Part shown: positions 56,079 to 64,000 of the stretch, in pieces
Layout: each line of letters begins with the position of its first letter
Numbering within the stretch: position 1 is the first letter of the stretch
Source of the DNA: Cytobacillus sp. NJ13
Lineage (GTDB): Bacteria > Bacillota > Bacilli > Bacillales > Cytobacillaceae
Assembly (NCBI GenBank): GCA_030348385.1
Contig: JAUCFP010000006.1
Coordinates: forward strand, 3,371,001 to 3,435,000
DNA: 64,000 nt
Reading direction: 5' to 3'
Program-made: the position numbers and the translations under genes
The notes under the pieces: model-generated
Seen by the model: the letters and a program-made list of their open reading frames with translations, nothing else
Told to the model about the DNA's origin: nothing
Databases searched by the model: none

Positions 56079-57152
56079 TTATAGCTGACGGTCCGCAAAA
56101 ACCTGCTCTTTTATGAGCTTAAGTCCTTCTTTAATTTTTCTGGCCCTTACTTCTCCGATTCCTTCCACCTCATCGAGATCCTCTACTGTCGCCGTAATGA
56201 TATTCGGAAATTCTTCAAACCGATTAATCAGATTATCGATAATGATCGGCGGAAGGCGGGGAACTTTATTCAGCATGCGGTAGCCGCGGGGGCATTTGAA
56301 TTCCTCGGTATGAATATACCCGATATAGCCAAGAAGCTTAAGAATGACAGAGTCTTCGAGCATTTCCCCTTTTGAAAGCTCCTGAAGCTTAACAAGCGCA
56401 GCTCTGGAATCGATGTCCCTTGAATGAGCATAGTCTTTTATTATCCATTCCGCTTCCCGCTCAAGTTCCATCAGCAGCTCATTCATCTGGAGCCGGATCA
56501 GCCTTCCTTCAGTACCCAGTTCACTTAAATAAGTGAGGAGCTCATTTTTAATGCGCAGAACCATTTCGATATTATGAAAAACATGAAGAATATCACTGTA
56601 TGTAACAAGCTCTTCAAATTCCAGGATGCTCAGGTTGCCAATGCTCTGTTCAAGAACGACCTTATATTTTTCAAGCGTCTGTACGGCAACATTCGCCTTG
56701 GTTAAAATGACGCCAATATCACGAAGAGCATAGCGGGAATGCCCTTTATACAGTGTAATGACATTGCGCCTCTGGGAAATGGCAATCACTAATGCGCCTG
56801 TTTGCCGGGCAACCCGTTCTGCCGTCCGGTGCCGCATACCCGTTTCGGTAGAAGGCACACCAGGATCAGGAGCCAGCTGGGCATTAGCTATTAGAATCTT
56901 GTTACCTTCTTCATTTAAAATAATGGCTCCATCCATCTTGGCCAGCTCATACAAATAGCTAGGCGAGAATGGGCAATTAATTTGGAATCCTCCATCAACA
57001 AGGTTACTAAGCTTGTCTTTTGATCCTAAAACAATCAGCCCGCCTGTATTGGCGCGAAGAACATTATCAATCCCTTCCCTGATAGGCGTACCCGGAGCCA
57101 TGAACCGAAGGATTTCACTCATCGTTTTTTCGCCCATTTTTTTAGTCTCCAT
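56079..57152 (-). CDS. disA: DNA integrity scanning diadenylate cyclase DisA
   Basis: The 357-residue enzyme makes c-di-AMP and scans DNA for branched structures. The cyclase domain has KMDGAIIL (DGA motif, about 73) and [13 protein letters not shown] (RHR motif, about 105). A helical linker precedes the C-terminal HhH DNA-binding domain ([15 protein letters not shown]). It is 2 bases after radA, the partner that modulates DisA in B. subtilis. Confidence 0.97.
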   Translation of the reverse strand: METKKMGEKTMSEILRFMAPGTPIREGIDNVLRANTGGLIVLGSKDKLSNLVDGGFQINCPFSPSYLYELAKMDGAIILNEEGNKILIANAQLAPDPGVPSTETGMRHRTAERVARQTGALVIAISQRRNVITLYKGHSRYALRDIGVILTKANVAVQTLEKYKVVLEQSIGNLSILEFEELVTYSDILHVFHNIEMVLRIKNELLTYLSELGTEGRLIRLQMNELLMELEREAEWIIKDYAHSRDIDSRAALVKLQELSKGEMLEDSVILKLLGYIGYIHTEEFKCPRGYRMLNKVPRLPPIIIDNLINRFEEFPNIITATVEDLDEVEGIGEVRARKIKEGLKLIKEQVFADRQL

Positions 57153-57154
57153 CT

Positions 57155-58534
57155 TTATCCCCCTAACGCAGCCTTTAATGCTTCACCGACCGAGCTTACT
57201 CCGATTAGTTCAATTCCTCCTGGTGCGCTCCAGCCGCCAAGATTGTTAGCCGGCAGGATAACCCGCTCAAAGCCCAGCTTGGCTGCCTCCTGCACTCTTT
57301 GTTCTATTCTTGATACTCTTCTGACCTCGCCTGTGAGTCCCACTTCTCCGATGATGCAGTCTGTTGCCTTTGTTGGCTTATCCCGAAAGCTTGACGCAAT
57401 GCTCACTGCAATGGCCAAATCAATTGCCGGTTCATCAAGCTTCACTCCGCCAGCGACTTTTAGGTAGGCATCTTGATTTTGCAGGAGCATCCCGACCCGT
57501 TTTTCCAATACCGCCATCAGGAGCGGAACCCGGTTATGATCAATTCCTGTTGCCATTCGTCTTGGATTTCCAAAGCTTGTCGGGGAAATCAGCGCCTGAA
57601 TTTCAACCAGAACCGGCCTTGTTCCCTCCATGGAAGCAACAACGGTTGAACCTGCAGCTCCCTGTGACCTCTCTTCCAGGAATATTTCTGACGGGTTTGC
57701 CACTTCCTCAAGCCCAAATTCCTTCATTTCAAAAATGCCCATTTCGTTTGTTGATCCGAACCTGTTTTTAACCGCACGCAAAATCCTGTATGTATGATGG
57801 CGTTCACCTTCAAAATACAAAACGGTATCTACCATATGCTCGAGCAGTCTTGGACCCGCAATGGAGCCTTCCTTTGTAACATGCCCTACGATAAAAATGG
57901 CAATTCCCTTCGTTTTGCCGATGCGCATTAGCTCAGCAGTACATTCCCGAACCTGAGAAACGCTGCCCGGCGCCGATGTCACTTCCGGATGAAAGATCGT
58001 CTGAATGGAGTCAATAATGACAAAGTCAGGATTCACTGAATCAATCGTTCTGCTGATTTCATCAAGGCTGGTTTCCGAGTAAACGAGCAGACTGTCTGAA
58101 GAAACACCTAAACGGTCAGCCCGCAGCTTCGTCTGACGCATGGATTCTTCCCCTGATATATAGAGAACAGAATGCTTCCTGTTCGCCAGCTGTGATGACA
58201 CTTGAAGAAGAAGCGTTGATTTCCCGATGCCCGGATCTCCTCCAATAAGAACAAGGGAGCCTCTCACAATTCCGCCCCCAAGGACACGGTTTAATTCTAT
58301 TAAATCGGTATGTATACGAGGTTCACTGACTGTTTCAATGGATGTAATCGGTGTGGCTTTCGCCGCTATGGCCGAGCCCTGTGAATGAGCAAAAGCGCCT
58401 CTTCTCGTTGAAGCAGGCTTCTCCACCTCTTCCACCATCGTATTCCATTGTCCGCACCCCGGACATTTTCCCATCCATTTAGGTGATTCATAGCCGCATT
58501 CCTGGCACATGAATTTCGTTTTTCTTTTAGCCAT
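57155..58534 (-). CDS. radA: DNA repair protein RadA
   Basis: The 459-residue RecA-like branch-migration helicase has an N-terminal zinc finger ([19 protein letters not shown], residues 10-28), Walker [11 protein letters not shown] (about 95), the KNRFGSTNE (KNRFG) motif and a Lon-like C-terminal domain. It is in tandem with disA. Confidence 0.97.
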   Translation of the reverse strand: MAKRKTKFMCQECGYESPKWMGKCPGCGQWNTMVEEVEKPASTRRGAFAHSQGSAIAAKATPITSIETVSEPRIHTDLIELNRVLGGGIVRGSLVLIGGDPGIGKSTLLLQVSSQLANRKHSVLYISGEESMRQTKLRADRLGVSSDSLLVYSETSLDEISRTIDSVNPDFVIIDSIQTIFHPEVTSAPGSVSQVRECTAELMRIGKTKGIAIFIVGHVTKEGSIAGPRLLEHMVDTVLYFEGERHHTYRILRAVKNRFGSTNEMGIFEMKEFGLEEVANPSEIFLEERSQGAAGSTVVASMEGTRPVLVEIQALISPTSFGNPRRMATGIDHNRVPLLMAVLEKRVGMLLQNQDAYLKVAGGVKLDEPAIDLAIAVSIASSFRDKPTKATDCIIGEVGLTGEVRRVSRIEQRVQEAAKLGFERVILPANNLGGWSAPGGIELIGVSSVGEALKAALGG

Positions 58535-58765
58535 ACTTCTTCCCCTCTCTGTACATTCATCCAGCCGCTTTAAGGGAAATCTTAAATATTACCGGCCTTG
58601 CGTGAAAGAACCAGCGATGACAGAAGTACGGTTAACTTCCTATTCCCTTTTTTAACGGGTCTTAAAATGTTTTTGTCCTGTTATCTTTTTCTTTCTTAAA
58701 ATTAACATAAATCGGCAGAATAAACCTCTTTAAAGGCCGCCAACATGATATGACTGAAAGAGTGC

Positions 58766-58802
58766 AAAAAGGTACACGTATAACAGGAACGTGTACCTTT
58801 TT
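58766..58802. terminator. Terminator after clpC
   Basis: A perfect 14-bp stem AAAAAGGTACACGT / ACGTGTACCTTTTT has T runs on both strands, so it is bidirectional. It closes the ctsR-clpC operon. Confidence 0.93.
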
Positions 58803-58892
58803 GCTGTGTAAAATCTTTTGATGCTATTTTAGCTGGGAAAGCCATCGAGCAGAACAAAGTCTGAACTTCACGGCCTGCAGGCTTAATCAAAC

Positions 58893-58921
58893 AATCAGCG
58901 GGAATTAAGTCCCCACTGATT
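58893..58921 (-). terminator. Possible first terminator after clpC
   Basis: AATCAGTGGG / CCCGCTGATT with one G-U, then GTTTGATT. It lies 10 bases past the clpC stop. Weak T run. Confidence 0.5.
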
Positions 58922-58930
58922 GAAGTCATC

Positions 58931-61381
58931 TTATTTCTGAAGATTTGGCGTCCTGCTTGGTTCAGCCGTTTTCACTACAAACTCTCCATCTTTCACATCG
59001 ATTACCACGCTTTGCCCGGTTAGTACCGTTCCTTTTAACAGTTCCTCGGATAAGCGATCTTCAATATGCTTTTGAATCGCCCTGCGGAGCGGACGTGCTC
59101 CGTACTCTGGGTCGTAGCCTTCTACCGAGATTTTTTCTTTGGCAGCATCTGTCAATTCCAGTGTAATGTCCTGTTCCTTCAATCGTTTCGTTAGGGTGTC
59201 AGACATAAGCGTAACGATTTCCTGAAGATGCTTTTTCTCCAATGCATGGAAAACGATGATTTCATCGATACGGTTCAGGAATTCCGGACGGAAGGACTTC
59301 TTCATCTCTTCCATTACTTTTCCTTTCATATCTTTGTAATCCTGTTCCCCATCCTGGATGTTAAAGCCAACATATTTGTTCCGCTTAAGTGCTTCAGCGC
59401 CTACATTGGAGGTCATAATCAGAACGGTATTGCGGAAATCAACAGTTCTGCCCTTAGAGTCTGTTAATCTTCCATCTTCCAATACCTGTAAAAGGATGTT
59501 GAATACATCAGGATGTGCCTTTTCAATTTCATCCAGCAGCACAACAGAATATGGCTTTCTGCGGACTTTTTCGGTTAACTGCCCGCCTTCTTCATATCCT
59601 ACATAACCCGGAGGTGAACCAACCAGACGGGATGTGGAGTGCTTCTCCATGTATTCTGACATATCGATGCGGATCATCGCATCTTCGTCACCGAACATCG
59701 CTTCTGCTAATGCACGGGCTAGCTCAGTTTTACCTACCCCAGTCGGCCCAAGGAATACAAATGAGCCAATCGGGCGCTTCGGATCTTTAAGACCTGCACG
59801 GGCACGGCGGACAGCCTTCGAAATGGCTTTAACCGCTTCTTCCTGACCGATTACACGGGAATGAAGAATTTCTTCCAGGTTAAGAAGCTTTTCTGTTTCT
59901 GTTTGGGCCAGCTTCGATACAGGGATTCCAGTCCAGCTGGCCACCACATTGGCGATGTCTTCAACCGTCACTTCACTGTTCTCTTTGCCCTGTTTTTCTT
60001 TCCATGTTTTCTTCGTTTCTTCGAGCTGTTCGCGCAGGCGCTGCTCTGTATCTCTTAAGGAAGCCGCTTTTTCAAACTCCTGGCTTTGAACGGCAGCGTC
60101 TTTTTCTTTCCTTACATCCTCCAGCTTAACCTCCAGTTCTTTCAGGTTTGGAGGCGTAGTGTAAGAACGAAGTCTTACCTTTGAACCAGCTTCGTCAATT
60201 AAATCAATTGCTTTATCCGGCAGGAAGCGGTCTGAGATGTAGCGGTCTGACAGTTTTACAGCCGCTTGAATGGCTGCATCCGTAATCGTCACGCGATGGT
60301 GTGCCTCATAACGGTCACGAAGACCTTCAAGAATCTGTACCGATTCTTCCGCAGTCGGCTCATCAACCGTAATAGGCTGGAATCTTCTTTCAAGTGCCGC
60401 ATCCTTTTCAATGTATTTTCTGTACTCATCAAGAGTTGTTGCACCAATACACTGAAGTTCACCGCGAGCAAGAGAAGGCTTTAAGATGTTGGAAGCATCG
60501 ATCGCACCTTCTGCTCCGCCTGCGCCTATTAATGTATGAAGCTCGTCAATAAATAAAATGATGTTTCCGGCCTGCCTGATTTCATCCATTACCTTCTTCA
60601 AGCGGTCTTCAAATTCACCGCGATACTTTGTTCCGGCAACTACTGTACCCATATCAAGCGTCATAACCCTTTTATCACGAAGAGTCTCCGGCACTTCATT
60701 ATTAATGATCTGCTGTGCCAAGCCCTCTGCGATGGCTGTTTTACCTACCCCAGGCTCACCGATAAGAACCGGGTTGTTTTTCGTCCTGCGGCTTAATACT
60801 TCGATTACACGCTGGATTTCTTTGCTTCGTCCAATAACCGGATCCAGGCTTCCTTCTCTGGCAATAGCAGTCAAGTCACGCGCCAATCCATCCAGTGTCG
60901 GTGTGTTCGCATTGGCTGCGGAGCCACCCTGATGACTGCCGGACTCATTGCTGCCTAATAGCTGAAGCACTTGCTGGCGAGCTTTATTGAGGCTGACTCC
61001 AAGGTTATTCAGGACTCTCGCTGCAACTCCTTCACCCTCACGGATCAGGCCAAGCAGGATATGCTCTGTTCCCACATAGGAATGGCCAAGCTTTCTTGCT
61101 TCGTCCATGGAAAGTTCAATGACTTTCTTGGCACGTGGTGTATAATGAATGGTCTGGGAAGCATCCTGCCCCCTGCCGATTAAATTCTCAACCTCTTTTT
61201 GGATCTTATCAGAGCCGAGGCCTAAAGCATAGAGAGCTTTTGCTGCAATGCCTTCACCTTCGCGTACAAGTCCCAGCAGAATATGCTCTGTTCCGATGTT
61301 GTTATGTCCTAAACGGATTGCTTCCTCCTGTGCTAAAGCCAATACTTTTTGAGCCCTTTCCGTAAATCGTCCGAACATCAT
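58931..61381 (-). CDS. clpC: ATP-dependent Clp protease ATP-binding subunit ClpC
   Basis: The 816-residue AAA+ unfoldase has an N-domain with two Clp repeats ([15 protein letters not shown] and [15 protein letters not shown]), AAA-1 (GEPGVGKT), a UVR/M-domain ([14 protein letters not shown]) that binds McsB and MecA adaptors, and AAA-2 (GPTGVGKT). It threads substrates, including arginine-phosphorylated ones, into ClpP. Fourth gene of the CtsR-controlled operon, 4 bases after mcsB. Confidence 0.99.
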   Translation of the reverse strand: MMFGRFTERAQKVLALAQEEAIRLGHNNIGTEHILLGLVREGEGIAAKALYALGLGSDKIQKEVENLIGRGQDASQTIHYTPRAKKVIELSMDEARKLGHSYVGTEHILLGLIREGEGVAARVLNNLGVSLNKARQQVLQLLGSNESGSHQGGSAANANTPTLDGLARDLTAIAREGSLDPVIGRSKEIQRVIEVLSRRTKNNPVLIGEPGVGKTAIAEGLAQQIINNEVPETLRDKRVMTLDMGTVVAGTKYRGEFEDRLKKVMDEIRQAGNIILFIDELHTLIGAGGAEGAIDASNILKPSLARGELQCIGATTLDEYRKYIEKDAALERRFQPITVDEPTAEESVQILEGLRDRYEAHHRVTITDAAIQAAVKLSDRYISDRFLPDKAIDLIDEAGSKVRLRSYTTPPNLKELEVKLEDVRKEKDAAVQSQEFEKAASLRDTEQRLREQLEETKKTWKEKQGKENSEVTVEDIANVVASWTGIPVSKLAQTETEKLLNLEEILHSRVIGQEEAVKAISKAVRRARAGLKDPKRPIGSFVFLGPTGVGKTELARALAEAMFGDEDAMIRIDMSEYMEKHSTSRLVGSPPGYVGYEEGGQLTEKVRRKPYSVVLLDEIEKAHPDVFNILLQVLEDGRLTDSKGRTVDFRNTVLIMTSNVGAEALKRNKYVGFNIQDGEQDYKDMKGKVMEEMKKSFRPEFLNRIDEIIVFHALEKKHLQEIVTLMSDTLTKRLKEQDITLELTDAAKEKISVEGYDPEYGARPLRRAIQKHIEDRLSEELLKGTVLTGQSVVIDVKDGEFVVKTAEPSRTPNLQK

Positions 61382-61385
61382 ATTT

Positions 61386-62465
61386 TCATCCTCCCAACTC
61401 TTGATCTTCCATTTTTAATCTTTCCCTAATTAATGAAGCCCTGCGGATATCGCGTTCATGCGGCCTGAGCGGCCCGCCTGCATATTGCTGCAGGAATCCG
61501 GGCTGTGTCAGGATCATCAGCTCATTCAAAATATTTTTTGATATGTTTTTGATGTACTGCATATCAATCCCCAGGCGAACATCAGACAAGCATTGTGCTG
61601 CTTCCTTTGATTCAATGATCCGGCTATTTGATAAAATGCCAAAAGAGCGGAAGACTCTGTCTTCTAATTGTATGTTAGAAGTCTTTGCTAATGCTTCCCT
61701 TGCCGATCTTTCCTGAGAAATCAGCTGACTGACAACACTTTTCAGATCCTCAGCGATATCCTCTTCTGATTTTCCGAGAGTGATCTGGTTTGAAACTTGA
61801 AAGATGTTACCTAAAGCTTCGCTGCCTTCCCCGTAAATTCCTCTAACAACTAAACCAAGCTGGCTAATTGCCGGAATAATCCGGTTCATTTGCTGTGTGA
61901 GAACGAGGCCCGGCAAATGCATCATAACGGATGCCCTGAGCCCTGTTCCTACATTTGTGGGACAGCTTGTTAAAAAGCCAATATTTTCATCAAATGCATA
62001 ATCGGCTTCTTCCTCCAGCCAATCATCAATTTCATTCGCCATACTTAAGGCTTCAGAAAGCTGAAACCCTGGAAACAGGCATTGAATTCTTATATGGTCT
62101 TCTTCATTAATCATGATGCTGACTTCTTCATTTTCAGAAAGAAGGCAGGCACCATGAGTTGAATTCTCAGCAAGATGGGGACTGATCAGATGCTTTTCCA
62201 TCAGCACTCTTTTTTGAAGAGGCTGAAGGCGATCCATTAATAAAAGCTCTATTTCCCCAAGTTTTGAAAAAGAAGAATGCTCCACCCTCGCCTTTATTTT
62301 TTCAATGACCGCTTCTGCTTCTTCATTTGAAAATACAGTAGGGAATTTATATTGCTTTATATTGCGGGCGAGCCTGATTCGTGAACTTAATACAATATCG
62401 GAATCAGGGCCTTCCGCACTCATCCAGGAGCTAATAGCTTGATTCATGAAACGTTCCAGCGACAA
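61386..62465 (-). CDS. mcsB: Protein-arginine kinase McsB
   Basis: The 359-residue phosphagen-kinase-family enzyme phosphorylates arginines to mark proteins for ClpC-ClpP and inactivates CtsR. It has SSRIRLARN (about 27), [26 protein letters not shown] (active-site Cys, about 169) and [13 protein letters not shown]. The start is TTG with GGGAGGGGAG about 5 bases upstream. Confidence 0.97.
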   Translation of the reverse strand: MSLERFMNQAISSWMSAEGPDSDIVLSSRIRLARNIKQYKFPTVFSNEEAEAVIEKIKARVEHSSFSKLGEIELLLMDRLQPLQKRVLMEKHLISPHLAENSTHGACLLSENEEVSIMINEEDHIRIQCLFPGFQLSEALSMANEIDDWLEEEADYAFDENIGFLTSCPTNVGTGLRASVMMHLPGLVLTQQMNRIIPAISQLGLVVRGIYGEGSEALGNIFQVSNQITLGKSEEDIAEDLKSVVSQLISQERSAREALAKTSNIQLEDRVFRSFGILSNSRIIESKEAAQCLSDVRLGIDMQYIKNISKNILNELMILTQPGFLQQYAGGPLRPHERDIRRASLIRERLKMEDQELGG

Positions 62466-62467
62466 GC

Positions 62468-63016
62468 TTACTCCCCTCCCTTTTGATCGGCATTGAGCTG
62501 CTTTTCCAGTTCCCTAATTTCGTCCCTCAATTCTGCCGCTCTTTCAAACTCTTCTTTGACAATCATTTCTTTTAAATTATTTTTTAAATCATCAATATTC
62601 CTTCGCAAGTGAATGGTTCCCCCGATCCGTGCAGGAATTTTTCCGCTGTGTGAGGAATTCCCGCTGTGAAGCCTTCTGAGAACAGGGTTCAATTGATCTT
62701 TAAAAGTCTCATAGCAGTTGGCGCATCCAAAGCGGCCTACTTTAATAAACTGCTGAAAGGTTAAGGAACATTGCTCACACTGCAGGACTTTCTCCTGCTG
62801 AAAAGGATCCTGGCCAGATTCCTGAAAGGCAGGCTGAATATTCAGAAGGCCAGCAAGCAAGTTATTGATTGAAAAACCAGACCCGCTGCCCAGCATAAAC
62901 ATTTCACCTTTTTCCTGTGCACATTTCTCGCAAAGATGAAACTCTGCTTTCTCGCCATTTACAACTTTTGTAAAGTGCAGCGTGGCCGGCCTTTGATTAC
63001 ATTCCTGACAAATCAT
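62468..63016 (-). CDS. mcsA: McsA, activator of McsB
   Basis: The 182-residue protein has four CxxC pairs (CQEC, CEKC, CEQC, CANC) that bind zinc or other metals and a C-terminal UVR motif ([17 protein letters not shown]). It activates McsB kinase and senses thiol and metal stress. 27 bases after ctsR. Confidence 0.96.
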   Translation of the reverse strand: MICQECNQRPATLHFTKVVNGEKAEFHLCEKCAQEKGEMFMLGSGSGFSINNLLAGLLNIQPAFQESGQDPFQQEKVLQCEQCSLTFQQFIKVGRFGCANCYETFKDQLNPVLRRLHSGNSSHSGKIPARIGGTIHLRRNIDDLKNNLKEMIVKEEFERAAELRDEIRELEKQLNADQKGGE

Positions 63017-63043
63017 GACTTCACCTCTCCAGCTCCCTACTAT

Positions 63044-63505
63044 TTATTTATATTTCAATGTGGTTAACATTGCCTTAAGCATTCTTGCCCTCAGCTCATC
63101 CCTGAATGGAAGATCAATATACAGGACAGAACGGTCTATAACACTAAGCATTATTTTAGCTTCCCTGCGTGTTATAATCTCTTCTTCTACCAGACGGTAA
63201 ATGACATTCTCTGCACTGCTCTGGGCAATCCTGCTATGCACCAATGAAATTAACTGGTCAATTAAATCAGCATGGTCATAGGACTGGACTTTCATAATCC
63301 GAATGAAGCCCCCGCCTCCCCGCTTACTTTCTACTGCATAGCCTTTCTCAATCGTGAAACGGGTGTTGATCACATAATTGATCTGAGAAGGAACACACTG
63401 GAACTTATCAGCAATCTCACTTCTTTTAATTTCCACGATTTCCCTTTCGCTCTTCTCTAAAACCTGTTTTAGATAATGTTCAATTATGTCGGATATATTC
63501 CTCAC
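63044..63505 (-). CDS. ctsR: Transcriptional repressor CtsR
   Basis: The 153-residue class III heat-shock repressor has an N-terminal winged helix with FQCVPSQINYVINTRF and the glycine-rich heat-sensing loop ESKRGGGGFIRI (about 58-69), followed by a helical dimerisation domain with EEEIITRREA. The start is GTG with GGGGGAGG upstream; a longer frame upstream runs through the promoter. It represses its own operon at the adjacent operator. Confidence 0.98.
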   Translation of the reverse strand: MRNISDIIEHYLKQVLEKSEREIVEIKRSEIADKFQCVPSQINYVINTRFTIEKGYAVESKRGGGGFIRIMKVQSYDHADLIDQLISLVHSRIAQSSAENVIYRLVEEEIITRREAKIMLSVIDRSVLYIDLPFRDELRARMLKAMLTTLKYK

Positions 63506-63525
63506 CAGGCCTCCCCCTATCTGAC

Positions 63526-63542
63526 TTTGACTATATTTGACA
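63526..63542 (-). promoter_or_regulatory. CtsR operator
   Basis: On the coding strand: TGTCAAA TAT AGTCAAA, matching the CtsR direct-repeat consensus RGTCAAA NAN RGTCAAA except for the first base. It lies between the -10 box and the ctsR start. Confidence 0.9.
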
Positions 63543-63545
63543 TTA

Positions 63546-63575
63546 ATTATACATGATTTATGTAATTTCTTGCAA
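63546..63575 (-). promoter_or_regulatory. Sigma-A promoter of the ctsR operon
   Basis: TTGCAA (63570-63575), 18 bases, TATAAT (63546-63551), directly upstream of the operator. Confidence 0.83.
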
Positions 63576-63593
63576 TTGGCGGGTATTAATAAT

Positions 63594-63620
63594 TTTCCCC
63601 CATTTTTTGACTTCCCAAAC
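63594..63620 (-). promoter_or_regulatory. Possible sigma-B promoter of the ctsR operon
   Basis: GTTTGG (63615-63620), 15 bases, GGGAAA (63594-63599). It resembles the sigma-B pattern GTTT..., 13-15, GGGTAT with a weaker -10. B. subtilis ctsR is also sigma-B controlled. Confidence 0.5.
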
Positions 63621-64000
63621 CTGAAAATGGAAGTTAATGTCGATAACAATATATTTTTGATTGGGCGGGTTTGTGCTTGGATGGGGGAAGTTTTTTGAAG
63701 GTGGGTATGGTGTGTGTGTGCTTGATAACCAGATGGACAGATGATATGGGTTAGCTTTCCTGACTTGATGTTCGGTCGGAGTAGAGAGATGATATCCTTG
63801 GAGAATGCAGCATATTTGGTGATTTATCTAGCATTAATGAGATTTATAAAAAAGATTTTTGATTTTATCTAACATGTTTCCCATTTTATCTCGCATGTTT
63901 TGGAGTATATCCCACATTTGGCACAATTCTTCTTTGCTGAGAATGGATTTGACTTTTAAAACAGACGGCGGAATAAAGAGTGGCGCATATATTATATTCC
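63621..64000. other. Region upstream of ctsR, no gene seen
   Basis: These bases contain a short GT tandem (about 63708-63720) and a set of degenerate repeats (63821-63922). I see no coding frame, RNA gene or rRNA remnant before the window ends. Confidence 0.45.
63821..63922. repeat. Degenerate roughly 21-bp tandem repeats
   Basis: Units GATTTATCTAGCATTAATG (63821), GATTTTATCTAACATGTTTC (63861), CATTTTATCTCGCATGTTTT (63882) and AGTATATCCCACATTTGG (63904) share TTTATC-N2-(G/A)CAT. The last three are contiguous. No known function. Confidence 0.62.

Larger units (their letters stand above)
58535..58930. other. clpC-radA gap with two hairpins
   Basis: The 396 bases hold a clpC-proximal hairpin (AATCAGTGGGG / CCCGCTGATT, 58893-58921) and a strong terminator (58766-58802). 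I see no gene in the remainder. A possible short frame across the terminator has no coding character. Confidence 0.5.

Noticed and set aside
58702..58929. 75-codon minus-strand frame after clpC
   Set aside because: It crosses the strong clpC terminator and lacks a ribosome binding site.
63708..63720. GT microsatellite as a phase-variable promoter
   Set aside because: Only about six repeat units, far from the ctsR start and with no promoter elements spaced around it.

Overview
The window is a chromosomal segment of an endospore-forming Bacillaceae bacterium, probably Bacillus in the broad sense or a relative such as Cytobacillus or Mesobacillus. The genus is inferred from protein likeness recalled from memory and was not computed. 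The gene order matches the Bacillus subtilis region from ctsR to pdaB almost gene for gene. Spore genes are present (pdaB, gerD, kbaA, cwlD, sigH), start sites carry strong GGAGG ribosome binding sites, and TTG starts occur in rpoB, rpoC, kbaA and mcsB. Nearly everything lies on the minus strand, so transcription runs from high to low coordinates.

Region by region in the direction of transcription. (1) 63.6-58.9 kb: the stress operon ctsR-mcsA-mcsB-clpC, with sigma-A-like and sigma-B-like promoters and a CtsR operator. (2) 58.5-53.5 kb: radA, disA, yacL, ispD, ispF (DNA repair, c-di-AMP synthesis, isoprenoid precursors). (3) 53.4-46.5 kb: gltX, a Cys-tRNA T-box leader, cysE-cysS-mrnC-rlmB-rae1, sigH, rpmG and secE. 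(4) 46.4-29.8 kb: nusG, rplK-rplA, the L10 leader with rplJ-rplL, rsmC, rpoB-rpoC, then the str operon (a small L7Ae-family gene, rpsL, rpsG, fusA, tuf). (5) 29.3-14.3 kb: the S10-spc-alpha ribosomal protein supercluster, including secY, adk, map, a KOW protein, infA, rpmJ and rpoA. (6) 13.7-9.4 kb: the ECF transporter core ecfA1-ecfA2-ecfT, truA, rplM and rpsI. (7) 9.4-4.5 kb: an accessory patch that departs from the B. subtilis order. It holds a decayed duplicate of the rpsI 3' end and its terminator, an unrecognised 151-residue beta-rich protein, and a proline operon proC-proB-proA. (8) 4.5-0 kb: ybaK, cwlD, salA, gerD (+), kbaA and the 3' part of pdaB (+).

The core genes form the transcription, translation and secretion machinery, arranged as long co-directional operons. 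Regulatory elements can be read between them: sigma-A-like promoters, a sigma-G-like promoter before gerD, a T-box, L10 and probable L13 leaders, and several intrinsic terminators. One terminator sits directly downstream of the apparent nusG promoter and looks like an attenuator.

The least explained content is intergenic. Six short hairpin repeats share the ends AAAAGC(GG) and GCTAGACA, or degraded forms of them, and all lie in the same orientation. They range from about 40 to 130 bp; one in the rpoB leader is flanked by 10-bp direct repeats. I see no CRISPR array, prophage, transposase, rRNA or tRNA. No clearly new multi-gene system is visible. The best candidates for novelty are the repeat family, the 8485-8940 protein with the rpsI remnant beside it, and the nusG leader.
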